A DNA stretch of 64,000 nt, taken from positions 4,340,001 through 4,404,000 of the forward strand of contig NZ_AP024525.1 of the NCBI RefSeq assembly GCF_020886775.1, given 5' to 3'. Shown here one piece after another: positions 44,569 through 53,521 of this stretch; positions within the stretch are counted from its first letter, which is position 1; each line of letters begins with the position of its first letter. Below the pieces are notes generated by a model. It saw only the letters and a program-made list of their open reading frames with translations, was not told the origin of the DNA and searched no databases. A program made the position numbers and the translations under genes. The DNA is from Sinomonas cyclohexanicum. Lineage in GTDB: Bacteria > Actinomycetota > Actinomycetes > Actinomycetales > Micrococcaceae.

Positions 44569-47238
44569 CTACATCCGCCGCTTCGTCTTCGCCGTCGCCA
44601 CCGCGGTCCACGGGTCCTCGGGCCACGGGTGCTTGGGGTAGCGCCCGCGCATTTCGGCCCGCACCTGCGCGTACGGCCCCGACCAGAACGATGCGAGGTC
44701 GTCCGTCACCGCCAGTGGCCGCCCCGCCGGTGAGAGCAGGTGGAACAGCACCGGCACACGCCCGTCCACGAGCCGCGGCGTCTCGGCCCAGCCGAAGCAC
44801 TCCTGGAGCTTGACCGCCACAACCGGCCGCTCGTGCGCCCCGTGCGAAGCGGCCGGGTACTCGATCCGCACCCGCGACCCGCTCGGCACCTCGAGCCGCT
44901 CGGGGGCGAGCTCGTCGAACCGCGACGCCTCGGGCCACGGCAGCAGCCGGCGCAGCGGCTCTGCGAGGTCGACGCCGCGCACCGAAGCACCCCCGGCGAG
45001 TGCGTCGACCTCCGGCGCGAGCCAGTCGTCGAGCCGCGCCAGCAGCACGGACTCCGACACGTCGGGCCACGGATCGCCGATCTCCCGACGCACCAAGGCA
45101 AGCCGCCGCCGCAGCCCGTCCGCCGCCTCGGACCATCCGATGACTCCGAGCCCCTCCGCGTTGAGCGCGCGCACGACGGAGGGGTGCCCCTCCTCGCGCG
45201 TCGGCCGCACGGGCGTCGATTCGAGCAGGATCGCGCCGAGCCGCCGCTCGCGCCGCGCGGCGACACGGCCGCCCTCGAACCGTGCCTCGACCCGGTCGGC
45301 GAGCAGGTGCCCCGCGGCGAGCTCCGCGACCTCCTGGCTGATCGGGGCGGCCGCGCGCACGACAGCGCCCGTCCCCGCCGCGTCCCTGCCCGCGGCCCGC
45401 GCGGCGTCGGCGATCGCGAGCCATTCGTGCCCCGCGAGGGTGCTGCCGGCAGGGAGGCCGGCGCGGGTGCCGGAGGCCAGCAGGTACTGCTCGCGGTCGC
45501 CGGGGACGCGGCGGGCCACGAAGCGCGGGAACGCAAGCGCGACGACGGCCCCCACTCCCGCTGAGGGGTCATGTCCCAGCGTTGACGGGTCATGTCCCCG
45601 CGAGGACCCGGTCGGAGCGTCTCTGGCGATCCGCTCGAACCGCCGGACGTCCTCGGCCCACGCCCGCGCCTGCGGATCCCGACCGGAACGGAGAGTCCCG
45701 AGGAGCCGGCTCAAATCCGCCCCCGCGGGGCGCAGGTCCCGCGCCACCATCGCCACGGCCTCAGCGGCCGCCCTCGGCCCCACGAGCCCAGACCCCTCAA
45801 GCAGTGCACGGCCGAGCCGCGGATCGGCCGGGATGCGCGCGAGGGTGCGTCCGAGCGGAGTCGCGTGGCCGGCGTCGTCCACGGCACCGATCGCCGAGAG
45901 CACCGCCACCGCATCGGCGAGCGCGGCAGCGGGCGGCGCGTCCGGCAGCGCGAGCCCGGCCCCGCCGGGCGCACCCCAGCACGCGAGCACGAGGGCTGCC
46001 TCGGCCAAGTCCGCAGAGGCGATCTCGGGTGTCGAGTGCGCGGGCGCGGCGGCGAAGGCGCGCTCGTCGTAGCACCGCACCACGCGGCCCGGTCCCTGCC
46101 GGGCGGCGCGCCCTGCCCGCTGCTCCGCCGATGCCCGCGAGCACGAGACCGTCACGAGCCCCGACATCCCCCGAGACGCGTCCCGCCGCGGCTCCCGCGC
46201 GAGCCCCGAGTCGACCACGAGCCGCACCCCCGGCACCGTGAGGGAGGACTCGGCCAGCGCCGTCGAGACCACGATTCGCGGCCCGTCCCCGGCCCCGCGC
46301 CCAGACACGGCACGGTCCTGCTCGGCCGCTGGCGCCTGCCCGTGCAGCTCGAGGACGTCGATCCGGTCCCGGCCGCCCCCAGCCCGCGACCGCAGCCGTT
46401 CGGCCACGTGCCGCACCTCCCGGACCCCGGGCACGAACACGAGCGCGTCCACGTCCCGCCCCGCAGCGTGCTCGCCGACGAACTCGGCTGTGTACTCGGC
46501 CAGGGCCACGTCCGCGACATAATCGAGGAACCCGCGGGTCACCCCGCGCTCGTCGAGCCTCGGAGCGGACGACGGCGCCCACCGCACCGCGAGCGGGTGG
46601 AGCGCGGACGGGCAGTCGACCACTGGCACAGGGCCGTCGTCGCCGCCGAGCAATGCGGCGAACCGCGGGGCGTCCAGCGTGGCGGACATGGCCACGAGCG
46701 TGAGGTCGCCACGGAGCTGCCGGACCTCCGCGAGCATGCCGATGAGCAGGTCGGTCTCGAGTCCGCGCTCGTGGACCTCGTCAAGGACCACGGCGGAGAC
46801 ACCATCCAGGCCCGGAGCGGCGAGGAGCCGGCGCACGAGGATCCCGGGAGTCACGAACTCGACCACCAAGGCTGCACCGGCTTGCCGCTCGCCGCGGACC
46901 GTGTAGCCGACCCGGTTGCCCAACGCGGTCCTGTCCAGCGCGGCGAGCCTCTTGGCGCCGGCCCGGACCGCGACCCGCCGCGGCTGGGTGACGACGACCC
47001 GCGGCGGGGCGGCGCCGTCGTGCGCACTCCGCCCACTCGGCTCCACCGAGGAAAGGGCGAGGTTCGCCACGAGCGGCGGCACGAGCGTCGTCTTGCCTGT
47101 CCCGGGTGGCGCCTGCACCACCGCTGCGGCGCCGGGATCAGCCAAGGCCGCCGAGAGCTCCCCGAGCGACCCAGCGAACGGCAACCCAGCCCCGATGCGG
47201 TCGAGGTCGAAGGGCTGCACGGCCGGACGGAGTCTCAC
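44569..47238 (-). CDS. hrpB: ATP-dependent helicase HrpB
   Basis: 889 aa from a GTG at 47238. DEAH-box helicase with Walker A QAPPGTGKTTLVPPL (42-56), DEVH box VVLDEVHERGLETDLL, SAT motif AMSATLDAPRF and QRAGRAARQGPGRVVRCYDE. The HrpB-specific C-terminal region ends with PAGRPLAVTDDLASFW and RYPKHPWPEDPW, matching the family. The biological role of HrpB is unclear; RNA processing is assumed. Oddity: near residues 545-560 an in-frame insert encodes GHDPSTLGHDPSAG, produced by two copies of a 21-bp repeat that also occurs in the intergenic region at 904-957. Confidence 0.92.
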   Translation of the reverse strand: MRLRPAVQPFDLDRIGAGLPFAGSLGELSAALADPGAAAVVQAPPGTGKTTLVPPLVANLALSSVEPSGRSAHDGAAPPRVVVTQPRRVAVRAGAKRLAALDRTALGNRVGYTVRGERQAGAALVVEFVTPGILVRRLLAAPGLDGVSAVVLDEVHERGLETDLLIGMLAEVRQLRGDLTLVAMSATLDAPRFAALLGGDDGPVPVVDCPSALHPLAVRWAPSSAPRLDERGVTRGFLDYVADVALAEYTAEFVGEHAAGRDVDALVFVPGVREVRHVAERLRSRAGGGRDRIDVLELHGQAPAAEQDRAVSGRGAGDGPRIVVSTALAESSLTVPGVRLVVDSGLAREPRRDASRGMSGLVTVSCSRASAEQRAGRAARQGPGRVVRCYDERAFAAAPAHSTPEIASADLAEAALVLACWGAPGGAGLALPDAPPAAALADAVAVLSAIGAVDDAGHATPLGRTLARIPADPRLGRALLEGSGLVGPRAAAEAVAMVARDLRPAGADLSRLLGTLRSGRDPQARAWAEDVRRFERIARDAPTGSSRGHDPSTLGHDPSAGVGAVVALAFPRFVARRVPGDREQYLLASGTRAGLPAGSTLAGHEWLAIADAARAAGRDAAGTGAVVRAAAPISQEVAELAAGHLLADRVEARFEGGRVAARRERRLGAILLESTPVRPTREEGHPSVVRALNAEGLGVIGWSEAADGLRRRLALVRREIGDPWPDVSESVLLARLDDWLAPEVDALAGGASVRGVDLAEPLRRLLPWPEASRFDELAPERLEVPSGSRVRIEYPAASHGAHERPVVAVKLQECFGWAETPRLVDGRVPVLFHLLSPAGRPLAVTDDLASFWSGPYAQVRAEMRGRYPKHPWPEDPWTAVATAKTKRRM
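45560..45601. repeat. Two in-frame 21-bp repeat units inside hrpB
   Basis: Units at 45560-45580 and 45581-45601 share the core TGASGGGTCATGTCCC on the plus strand. Being 21 bp they keep the hrpB frame and add GHDPSTL/GHDPSAG to the protein. The same unit is found outside genes at 904-957. Confidence 0.75.
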
Positions 47239-47444
47239 CGGTCCATTCTGCCGCGCCCCGGCGTACCGTTATGCTCAAGTACACCGTCGGAATGCGCTTA
47301 CCGGCTGAGTGAAGCCCCGTTTGCCAGTCCAGTCTGAGCAGAATCGCCCTCGACCCGCGCCGGGCACGCCACAGATCAGGCACACACACCGCAAGAGCCG
47401 AGAAGCGCCGGTGATCGTGGTCATTGCCGCAGTGCGGCGCCCCC

Positions 47445-48074
47445 CTACTCCCGGATGATGCGCCGCCGCCGGGCCTCGGCGATCGCGGCCGTTCTGTTGT
47501 CCACGCCGAGCTTGGCGTAGATGTGCACGAGGTGCGTCTTGACGGTGGCCTCCGAGATGAACAGCGTCCTGGCGAGCTGCCGGTTCGTCGCCCCGCCGGC
47601 GAGCAGCTCAAGCAGCTCGAGCTCGCGGTCTGAGAGTGCGTCCTCGCCGCGCGTCCGCTCGATCCGCGCCTCCACCCCGGGCGCGAGCACCCGAGACCCG
47701 GCTGCCGCGCCGAGCACGGCCCGCCGGATGTCCTCGGGCGGCGCGTCCTTGAGCATGTACCCGGCGGCGCCCGCGTCGAGGGCGGCGCGGATGTCCGCGT
47801 CCGTGTCGTAGGTGGTGAGGATGAGGACGGGCGGGGCACCATCCAGCGCGCGGATGCGACAGGTCGCGGTGACGCCGTCCATGCCGGCCATCTGGAGGTC
47901 CATGAGCACCACGTCGATGGCCTCGCCGAGCGTGCGGGCCTTCTCGAGCTCGGCGAGGGCGGCTGTGCCGTCGGACGCCTCGGCAGCGACCTCGACGCCC
48001 TCGAAGTCCGTGAGCATGGCGCGCAGTCCCGCGCGCACCACGGGGTGGTCGTCCACGAGCAGTACGCGGATCAT
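47445..48074 (-). CDS. NarL/FixJ-type response regulator
   Basis: 209 aa from an ATG at 48074 that overlaps the kinase stop codon (ATGA), so translation is coupled. Receiver domain with VDDHPVVRAGLRAML, phosphoacceptor Asp59 (DVVLMDLQMAGMDGVTATCR) and Lys in GYMLKDAPPEDI. The LuxR-type DNA-binding domain is at ~145-205 (LSDRELELLELLAGGATNRQ, ISEATVKTHLVHIYAKLGVD). Third gene of the GT87-kinase-regulator operon. Targets unknown; the operon's own glycosyltransferase is one possibility. Confidence 0.93.
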   Translation of the reverse strand: MIRVLLVDDHPVVRAGLRAMLTDFEGVEVAAEASDGTAALAELEKARTLGEAIDVVLMDLQMAGMDGVTATCRIRALDGAPPVLILTTYDTDADIRAALDAGAAGYMLKDAPPEDIRRAVLGAAAGSRVLAPGVEARIERTRGEDALSDRELELLELLAGGATNRQLARTLFISEATVKTHLVHIYAKLGVDNRTAAIAEARRRRIIRE

Positions 48075-49468
48075 GGCGTTCCTCCTGCAGCCAGCCTGAC
48101 AGCCACGACGGTGCCCTCCCCGGGCGCCGACTCGACCGCGAGCGTCCCGCCGATCCCCTCGACGCGCTCCCGCAGCCCGCGCAGCCCGAACCCGGTCCCG
48201 TCCGCGCGCTGCTCCTCGGGCACCGCGGCCGGATCGAATCCGGTGCCGTCGTCGAACACGTCGAGGGTCACCTCGCCGTCGAGGTACGCCAGACTCACGA
48301 CGGCGGTACTCGCCTTCGCGTGCGCCCACACGTTCGCAAGGGCCACCTGGGCGGCGCGCAGGAGCGTCTCCTCCGCGGCGGCCGCGACGAGGCGTGGCTC
48401 GCCGTCGAGCTCGAAGCGGCACGCGAGGCCGGCGCCTCGGGCCGTGGACTCTGCGGCGGTCCGCTCGCACAGGGCGCGAAGGGCGTCGGGGAGGCGCTCG
48501 CGCCGTGCGGTGCGGGCGCTGGGAGGAGTCGACGCCTGCGCCTCCGCCTCGCTGTGCTCGCCCACGGCCCCGAGCGCCGGCGAGGACAGTCCCCGCACGA
48601 AGGCCCGCGCCTCCGCGAGCGAGTCCGCGGCCGTCGTCTGGACGATCCCGAGCCGCTCACGCGCGGCGGGCGCGTCACCGTCGTCGAGCGCCTTGGCCAC
48701 GGAGCGGCCCACGAGCACGATCGACGAGAACCCCTGCGCGAGCGTGTCATGGATCTCGCGGGCCAGACGCTCACGCTCCGCGAGTACGCCGGCCCGGTGC
48801 TGGGTCTCGGCGAGCTCGGCGCGGGTGCGGCGCAGCTCGTCGGCGGCGGCGCGCTGGGTCTCCGCCTCGCCGTAGAGGGCGCGGTACGCGGCGGCGGTCA
48901 CCACCGCGAACGCGGCCCCGAACAGCGGCCCGAGCAGCATGGCCGGTGCGAGGGGCCCGCCCCCGCTGTGCCGCCAGAGGGCGAGGACCACGATCGCGGC
49001 CGTGACCACCACCGCCCCGACGCCCCACCACCGCGGCAGCAGGTGCATCTGGAGGAAGAACAGCGCGAACGCGACCCACGCGAACTCCCCGCTGAGTGCC
49101 ACGAGCGCGAGCCACAGCCCGCACACCACCCCGAGCCACGGCAGCGCGTACCGGGCGGGGTCGGGCGCCGCCGATCCCTGCGCGTGGCGCTTTTCGAGCA
49201 CGGTCCCCGTCAGGTACACCGCGGCCAGGACCGTCGCGAGGACAAGCACGACGCCGGCCTGGGCGCCGGCACTCCGGCCCCCCTCCGGCGTCGTCCCCGG
49301 CACAGTCAGGGAGGTCACGAGCGCGCGGACGGTCCCGACGAGCAGGAGCGCGGCGAACCCGACGTGGAGGGCCACACGAAGCCAGCGCAGGATCTGCTCG
49401 GTGCTCGTCGCCGCCCCTCCGTCCGCCGCCGTCGGTTCGGCTGCTGGGCCTGTGTGGGGACTCATCAT
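48071..49468 (-). CDS. HisKA_3 sensor histidine kinase
   Basis: 465 aa from an ATG at 49468, overlapping the stop codon of the GT87 gene (ATGA). About five to six N-terminal transmembrane helices (~28-185; LRVALHVGFAALLLVGTVRA, AGVVLVLATVLAAVYLTGTV, WWGVGAVVVTAAIVVLALW), then a coiled-coil linker (AADELRRTRAELAETQHRAG). The phosphoacceptor is in ERLAREIHDTLAQGFSSIVL, and the ATPase domain has AAQVALANVWAHAKAS and GTGFGLRGLRERVEGIGGTL. Cognate regulator is encoded immediately downstream. The signal is probably sensed within the membrane. Confidence 0.93.
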   Translation of the reverse strand: MMSPHTGPAAEPTAADGGAATSTEQILRWLRVALHVGFAALLLVGTVRALVTSLTVPGTTPEGGRSAGAQAGVVLVLATVLAAVYLTGTVLEKRHAQGSAAPDPARYALPWLGVVCGLWLALVALSGEFAWVAFALFFLQMHLLPRWWGVGAVVVTAAIVVLALWRHSGGGPLAPAMLLGPLFGAAFAVVTAAAYRALYGEAETQRAAADELRRTRAELAETQHRAGVLAERERLAREIHDTLAQGFSSIVLVGRSVAKALDDGDAPAARERLGIVQTTAADSLAEARAFVRGLSSPALGAVGEHSEAEAQASTPPSARTARRERLPDALRALCERTAAESTARGAGLACRFELDGEPRLVAAAAEETLLRAAQVALANVWAHAKASTAVVSLAYLDGEVTLDVFDDGTGFDPAAVPEEQRADGTGFGLRGLRERVEGIGGTLAVESAPGEGTVVAVRLAAGGTP

Positions 49469-50949
49469 GTTGGATGCTCGGCAGTCGACGAGGAGCCGCG
49501 AGGAGAGAACCGCGCCCCCAGCCGAGCCCGCAGCGTGCCCCACGTGAGGGCGTCGGGCGCGCCGTCGAAGGCACCGCCCTGGGGGTCGTCCTGCCGGCTG
49601 CGGCGGATCGGGTCGCCCGAGGGTTCGTAGATGTCCACGATGATCCGCACGCACAGGTACACGACCGCCCCCATGTGGGCCAGGACGGCACCGACGTAAT
49701 AGGGCGAGTCGATGTTGTTCGTCGCGGGTCCGCCGCTGGTCGAGGCCCCGAGGTACATCCACACGGCCCACCAGTGCAGAGCCTCGACGGCCATCCAGAT
49801 GAGGAAGTCCCGCCACCGCGGCCGAGCAAGGGCCAGCAGCGGGATGAGCCACACGACGTACTGCGGCGAGTAGACCTTGTTGGTGAGGATGAGCGCGGCG
49901 ACCGCGAGGAACGCGAGTTGGGCGAGACGCGGGCGGCGGGGCGCGTGCAGGGCCACGAAGGCGATCCCGAGGCACGCGACCACGAACGCGACAGCCGCGA
50001 TCGCGTTGACCTCGGGAGTTTCGAGGGCCGGCAGCCTCAGGCGCCCGGCGATGAGGTTCCACGCATAGTAGACGGAGGAGAACCCGGCTGCGCGGTCCCG
50101 GGTGAACTCGAGGAAGTATGCCCAGCCGCGCGGGTCGAGCAGCATGAACGGCAAGTTCACGGCGAACCACGTGACGGCGGCGCCGCCCGCGGTGAGCCAC
50201 AGCGGCCGGTACCGGCCCGTGCGGACCGCAAGGAGCAGGATCGCCCCGAGCACGAGGATCGGGTACAGCTTGGTGGCCACGCCGAGCCCGATCAGCACGC
50301 CCGCCCACACAGGCTTGTTCCGTGCGAACAGCCAGATCCCCACGGCGAGGAGGGCCACGGTCCACAGGTCCCAGTTGATGAACCCGGCCAGGATCGCGCC
50401 GGGTGCGATCGCGAGCATCGCGGCGTCCCAGGGGCGGCGCCGGTTGGACCGCGCCGTCGCGATGACCGCGACGAGCCACATGACCGCCAGCAGCACGGCG
50501 TTGAGGTCGAAGTACCCGAGGATCCGGGCTGGCCCGGCCCCGGTGCCGGGCACGAACAGGGCGGTGATCCCCGCGATCAGGCTCGTGAGCACCGGATACT
50601 CGAACGGGTGGCCCTGACTGAGGAAGGGCATGATCCCGTCGGCGAGGCCGCGCTCTGAGAACAGGCTCGGGAAATCGGAGTAGCAGGTCGAGTAGAACTG
50701 CTGGGGAGTGCTCCAGCCGTACGTGCGGCAGTAGCCCTTGAGCGCCACGCCGGCCACGGCCGCAAGGGCCGTGAGGACGATGAGGACGCGCTCGGGTGTC
50801 CAGAACCCGCTGCGCACGAGGCCCGGCGCGGCGTGGTCGCCGAGCGGCCCGCCGATCGACTCGGAGAGGGTGTGCAGGAGGGGGTCGTTGCGGGTGGGCG
50901 AGATGACCGCCTGCCGTGCTTCCGGCTTCTCGTCGTGGCGCAGCACCAT
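49465..50949 (-). CDS. GT87-family membrane glycosyltransferase (Rv0051-like)
   Basis: 494 aa, about ten transmembrane helices. Family-like segments: CRTYGWSTPQQFYSTCYSDF, GHPFEYPVLTSLIAGITALF, LATKLYPILVLGA-type helix (VATKLYPILVLGAILLLAVR), and AYFLEFTRDRAAGFSSVYYA. GT87 enzymes transfer mannose or arabinose units from polyprenyl-phosphate donors on the outer membrane face. In M. tuberculosis the similar gene Rv0051 sits just upstream of rpsF. Here it is 40 kb away from rpsF and heads an operon with a two-component system, linked by ATGA overlaps. Confidence 0.82.
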   Translation of the reverse strand: MVLRHDEKPEARQAVISPTRNDPLLHTLSESIGGPLGDHAAPGLVRSGFWTPERVLIVLTALAAVAGVALKGYCRTYGWSTPQQFYSTCYSDFPSLFSERGLADGIMPFLSQGHPFEYPVLTSLIAGITALFVPGTGAGPARILGYFDLNAVLLAVMWLVAVIATARSNRRRPWDAAMLAIAPGAILAGFINWDLWTVALLAVGIWLFARNKPVWAGVLIGLGVATKLYPILVLGAILLLAVRTGRYRPLWLTAGGAAVTWFAVNLPFMLLDPRGWAYFLEFTRDRAAGFSSVYYAWNLIAGRLRLPALETPEVNAIAAVAFVVACLGIAFVALHAPRRPRLAQLAFLAVAALILTNKVYSPQYVVWLIPLLALARPRWRDFLIWMAVEALHWWAVWMYLGASTSGGPATNNIDSPYYVGAVLAHMGAVVYLCVRIIVDIYEPSGDPIRRSRQDDPQGGAFDGAPDALTWGTLRARLGARFSPRGSSSTAEHPT

Positions 50950-51020
50950 GCCCCGAGCCTACCGGCTTGGCGCCTGCCCGCCCGGGCGGACGGGCAGGCG
51001 CTCAGTTCCGCGGCCGGCGA

Positions 51021-51875
51021 TCAGGACGTGACGCCGAAGCCGGCCAGGAAGTCCTGCGACGCGGCGATGTCGACGCGCTGGTAGCCGCCCACACCCCGGC
51101 AGACCTCGGTCATGCCGTAGCTCGTGACGCCCACGATCACGCCGTCGAGGAACACCGGGCCGCCCGAATCGCCGAAGCACGTGGCGCCCGTTCCCTGGGG
51201 CGTGTTGACGTTGCCGTGTGTCTGGAACACCTGCGTGTCCAGCTTCTGGAAGCGCATGTCGACGCTACGGCGAATGAGCGGGTAGCTCATGGGCGTGGGC
51301 TTCTGCGCGCCCACGTCAGCCTTGCGTACCTCGGTCCCGTAGCCCACGGCGGTCACCGTCAACTTGGCCAGATCGCCGGGACGGACCGTGTCAAGCAGTC
51401 CGGCGCCGGCGATGGGGTACACAGGCAGCACGGTCACCGGCTCGTCGAGGACCACGACGCCGAGGTCATTCCAGTTCTTCAGGTCCGTGAAGTTGGAGTA
51501 GTCGGGGTGGGTGTGGGCGGTGCCGGACGTGAAGCCCGCAGCGGCCAGCTCGTCCCCGGTGTAGCCCGCGCTGGGATTGCCGGCGACAGGCAGCGGGGAC
51601 GGCCCCTTCTCGGCGATCACGGAATCGAAGTCCACGAGCACCTTGCCAAGCACTCCATCGGTGCAGTGTGCGGCGGTGAGGAGCACGGTAGGCGAGACGA
51701 GAGCCGCCGAGCAGCGGTACCTGCCCGTCGCATCGTAGAACGCGATCATCGCGACCCCCGGGTGGGCGTCGCCGTCGGGGGTACCGCCGGTGCTCGCCTG
51801 TGCGGGGGCCGCGATGAAGGCCAGGCTGAAGACTGTTGCGAAGGCCGCCAGGAGGGCGGCGAGTTTCCTGCGCAT
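51021..51875 (-). CDS. Secreted trypsin-like serine protease (S1)
   Basis: 284 aa from an ATG at 51875 (MRRKLAALLAAFATVFSLAF) behind GGAGA. Signal peptide to about Ala27 (APAQA), then the S1 protease domain. Catalytic His70 (LLTAAHCTDG), Asp137 (NWNDLGVVVLDEP) and Ser237 (CFGDSGGPVFLDG). Cysteines C55-C71 and C233-C-terminal TEVCRGVG could form the usual disulfides. There is no long propeptide. It is preceded on the same strand by two very small genes with strong ribosome binding sites. Confidence 0.9.
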   Translation of the reverse strand: MRRKLAALLAAFATVFSLAFIAAPAQASTGGTPDGDAHPGVAMIAFYDATGRYRCSAALVSPTVLLTAAHCTDGVLGKVLVDFDSVIAEKGPSPLPVAGNPSAGYTGDELAAAGFTSGTAHTHPDYSNFTDLKNWNDLGVVVLDEPVTVLPVYPIAGAGLLDTVRPGDLAKLTVTAVGYGTEVRKADVGAQKPTPMSYPLIRRSVDMRFQKLDTQVFQTHGNVNTPQGTGATCFGDSGGPVFLDGVIVGVTSYGMTEVCRGVGGYQRVDIAASQDFLAGFGVTS

Positions 51876-51997
51876 GGATTCTCCTTCCCGTACACGGGTG
51901 CAGTGCACGTGAAGGAGATTCTTCACGAATCACACCTCGCTGAGAAGAGGCTGCACAGAATCTGCAAGCCAACCGAAAGTTTCCAGCGGGCCGGCTG

Positions 51998-52120
51998 TCA
52001 CAGGATCGGCCGGGACAGGCCGAGTTCGCGCTGCACGGCGTCGCGATGGGCGTCGATGCGAGCCCCGTCGATGCTGAACCCGATCGTGCTGCGCAGGATG
52101 CGGCGGATGCGCTGGGCCAT
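51998..52120 (-). CDS. 40-aa small protein with strong ribosome binding site
   Basis: ATG at 52120 preceded by AAGGAGGTGA with seven-base spacing, the strongest ribosome binding site in this stretch. The peptide is basic and amphipathic at the N-terminus (MAQRIRRILRSTIGFSIDGA) and ends REL-GLSRPIL. A GTG at 52246 behind CAGGAGA is in frame and would give an 82-aa protein with a Ser/Thr/Pro-rich N-terminal part. No family recognised. It lies 122 bp upstream of the protease gene on the same strand. Confidence 0.5.
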   Translation of the reverse strand: MAQRIRRILRSTIGFSIDGARIDAHRDAVQRELGLSRPIL

Positions 52121-52649
52121 GGTGGTCACCTCCTTGCGGGATGTCGGGGTCGCGGTGGTGGAGTGAGCGGACGACGGCGGACTGGTCGCCTCGGTCGCCG
52201 CGCTCGGGGTGGGCTGGGGTTGGATCAGGGTCTGGCGCGAGGACACGGGAGTCTCCTGGTCAGCGGGCAGCGCGGCGTGGCGCGGCCGATAGGCGTATGG
52301 TCGGTCGACCGAGGAAGGGCATGCGTCATTGCCGAAAGGGATCCGGCAATCGAAATGCGCCGCAACAGACAACAAAGACGGCGCAATGACAATGTGCAGC
52401 GACAGGGAAATGCGCGCACATGATGACGCAGAATTGACCAGGGAATAACTTGCCTAGGAAAGGCAAGGATTCCGCAGGACGTGCCGCCGGCGCGAGGGGA
52501 CGCTCAAAGGGCGCTGGCCCCAGGCGGGCGGGGTGGCATACGGGCGGTTCAACGGGTCAACGTCGCAACGATCGGCCAGACGGCTCCAGGACATGGAGTC
52601 CTGAGACCGTGCGGGCGCGGGTCGTCGCGGAGACTTCCTTCCGAGGAAC
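52121..52649. other. Gene-poor interval between two small genes
   Basis: 529 bp. The only coding candidate is the GTG-initiated extension of the 40-aa gene (52246-52121). The part around 52320-52460 is visibly AT-richer (GGCAATCGAAATGCGCCGCA, GAGGAATAACTTGCC-like stretches) and may contain a promoter for the small gene. I see no RNA gene and no strong terminator. Confidence 0.4.
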
Positions 52650-52745
52650 TCAGGCGCCCATGGCGCCAAAGACCGGCAGGAGGCCCCGGTGACCGCCCAT
52701 CAGAAACGCGGTCCAACCACGGTTGAGAACCTTGGTGATCGTCAT
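52650..52745 (-). CDS. 31-aa hydrophobic small protein
   Basis: ATG at 52745 preceded by GAAGGAGG at seven bases. The 31-residue product begins MTITKVLNRGWTAFLMGG and continues with a Gly-rich hydrophobic half (HRGLLPVFGAMGA), so it could insert into or associate with the membrane. Its GC3 is mixed. An operator-like dyad lies 65 bp upstream. Family not recognised; candidates are a small membrane protein, a toxin-like peptide or a signal peptide precursor. Confidence 0.45.
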   Translation of the reverse strand: MTITKVLNRGWTAFLMGGHRGLLPVFGAMGA

Positions 52746-52809
52746 CGGTCCAGCCTCCTTCTGTCATCCGGTCTGGTGATCTGCCCCCTGAGGGGCCGAT
52801 CGGTGAGCT

Positions 52810-52835
52810 TTCATAAGTCCTCAAGGACTCATGAA
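52810..52835. promoter_or_regulatory. 26-bp operator-like dyad
   Basis: TTCATAAGTCCT and AGGACTCATGAA are inverted copies (one mismatch) separated by CA. The dyad lies 65-90 bp upstream of the 31-aa gene in an AT-rich patch. On the minus strand TTGCGG (about 52860) followed 17 bases later by CTACCT or TACCTT could be a promoter, placing the dyad near or after the transcription start, as for a repressor site. Confidence 0.5.
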
Positions 52836-52921
52836 TAAAGGTAGCCCAACGTCCTGATAAACCGCAAGCGTAAGATCAGCATTCTTTGAAGGAATCTTCA
52901 GGGAATTGTTGAAGCGGGCAG

Positions 52922-53521
52922 TCAGAGCCCCCACGCCTCGATCGCGGGCGTCTTCTTGTCCCATCCGAGTCGGCACACCTCGGCGGTCCCGAGCACAAAA
53001 TGGCGTCCCATGTCCGCGGGGAGGCCCATCCAGCGGGCAGCCAGGATGCGGCAGAAGTGGCCGTGGGCCACGACCAGAGCGTTCTCCACGCCGGCCGTGC
53101 GCACCCGCTCGACGATCCGGTCGGCACGCTCCCCCACGTGGTCGAGCGCCTCGCCGTTCGGCACTCCGTCCTTCCAGATGAGGTAGTCCGGGTTCTCCCG
53201 GCGGACGTCGGCGGACCGGACGCCCTCGTAGTCGCCGTAGTCCCACTCGACGGCATTGGGCTCCGGCTGCGCCTCGGGGTATCCCGCGAGCTCGGCGGTC
53301 CGGCGGGCCCGCTGCAGCGGCGAGGTCAGCACGAGGCCGAAGTCGACGCCGTAGAGCGTCTTGCCGGCCGTCCTAGCCTGCTCCTCGCCGACAGGAGTCA
53401 GGGGAAGGTCCGTCAGGCCGGTGTACTGGCCGCTCTTCGACCACTCCGTCTCGCCGTGCCGCAGGAGCCAGAGCCGCGTGAGCCCGAAGTCCTCCATGCC
53501 GGGAAGGCCCATGCCGTTCAT
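52922..53521 (-). CDS. Histidine phosphatase superfamily protein
   Basis: 199 aa from an ATG at 53521. The phosphoglycerate-mutase-like signature is LLRHGETEW with the nucleophile His22, then LTSPLQRARRTAELAG, the acid/base region EWDYGDYEG and the second His in VVAHGHFCRILAARWMGLP. Members of this type in actinobacteria include acid phosphatases and phosphoserine or phosphoglycerate phosphatases; the substrate is not evident. It abuts the cca gene, whose stop codon lies directly before its start, so the two are co-transcribed. Confidence 0.88.
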   Translation of the reverse strand: MNGMGLPGMEDFGLTRLWLLRHGETEWSKSGQYTGLTDLPLTPVGEEQARTAGKTLYGVDFGLVLTSPLQRARRTAELAGYPEAQPEPNAVEWDYGDYEGVRSADVRRENPDYLIWKDGVPNGEALDHVGERADRIVERVRTAGVENALVVAHGHFCRILAARWMGLPADMGRHFVLGTAEVCRLGWDKKTPAIEAWGL

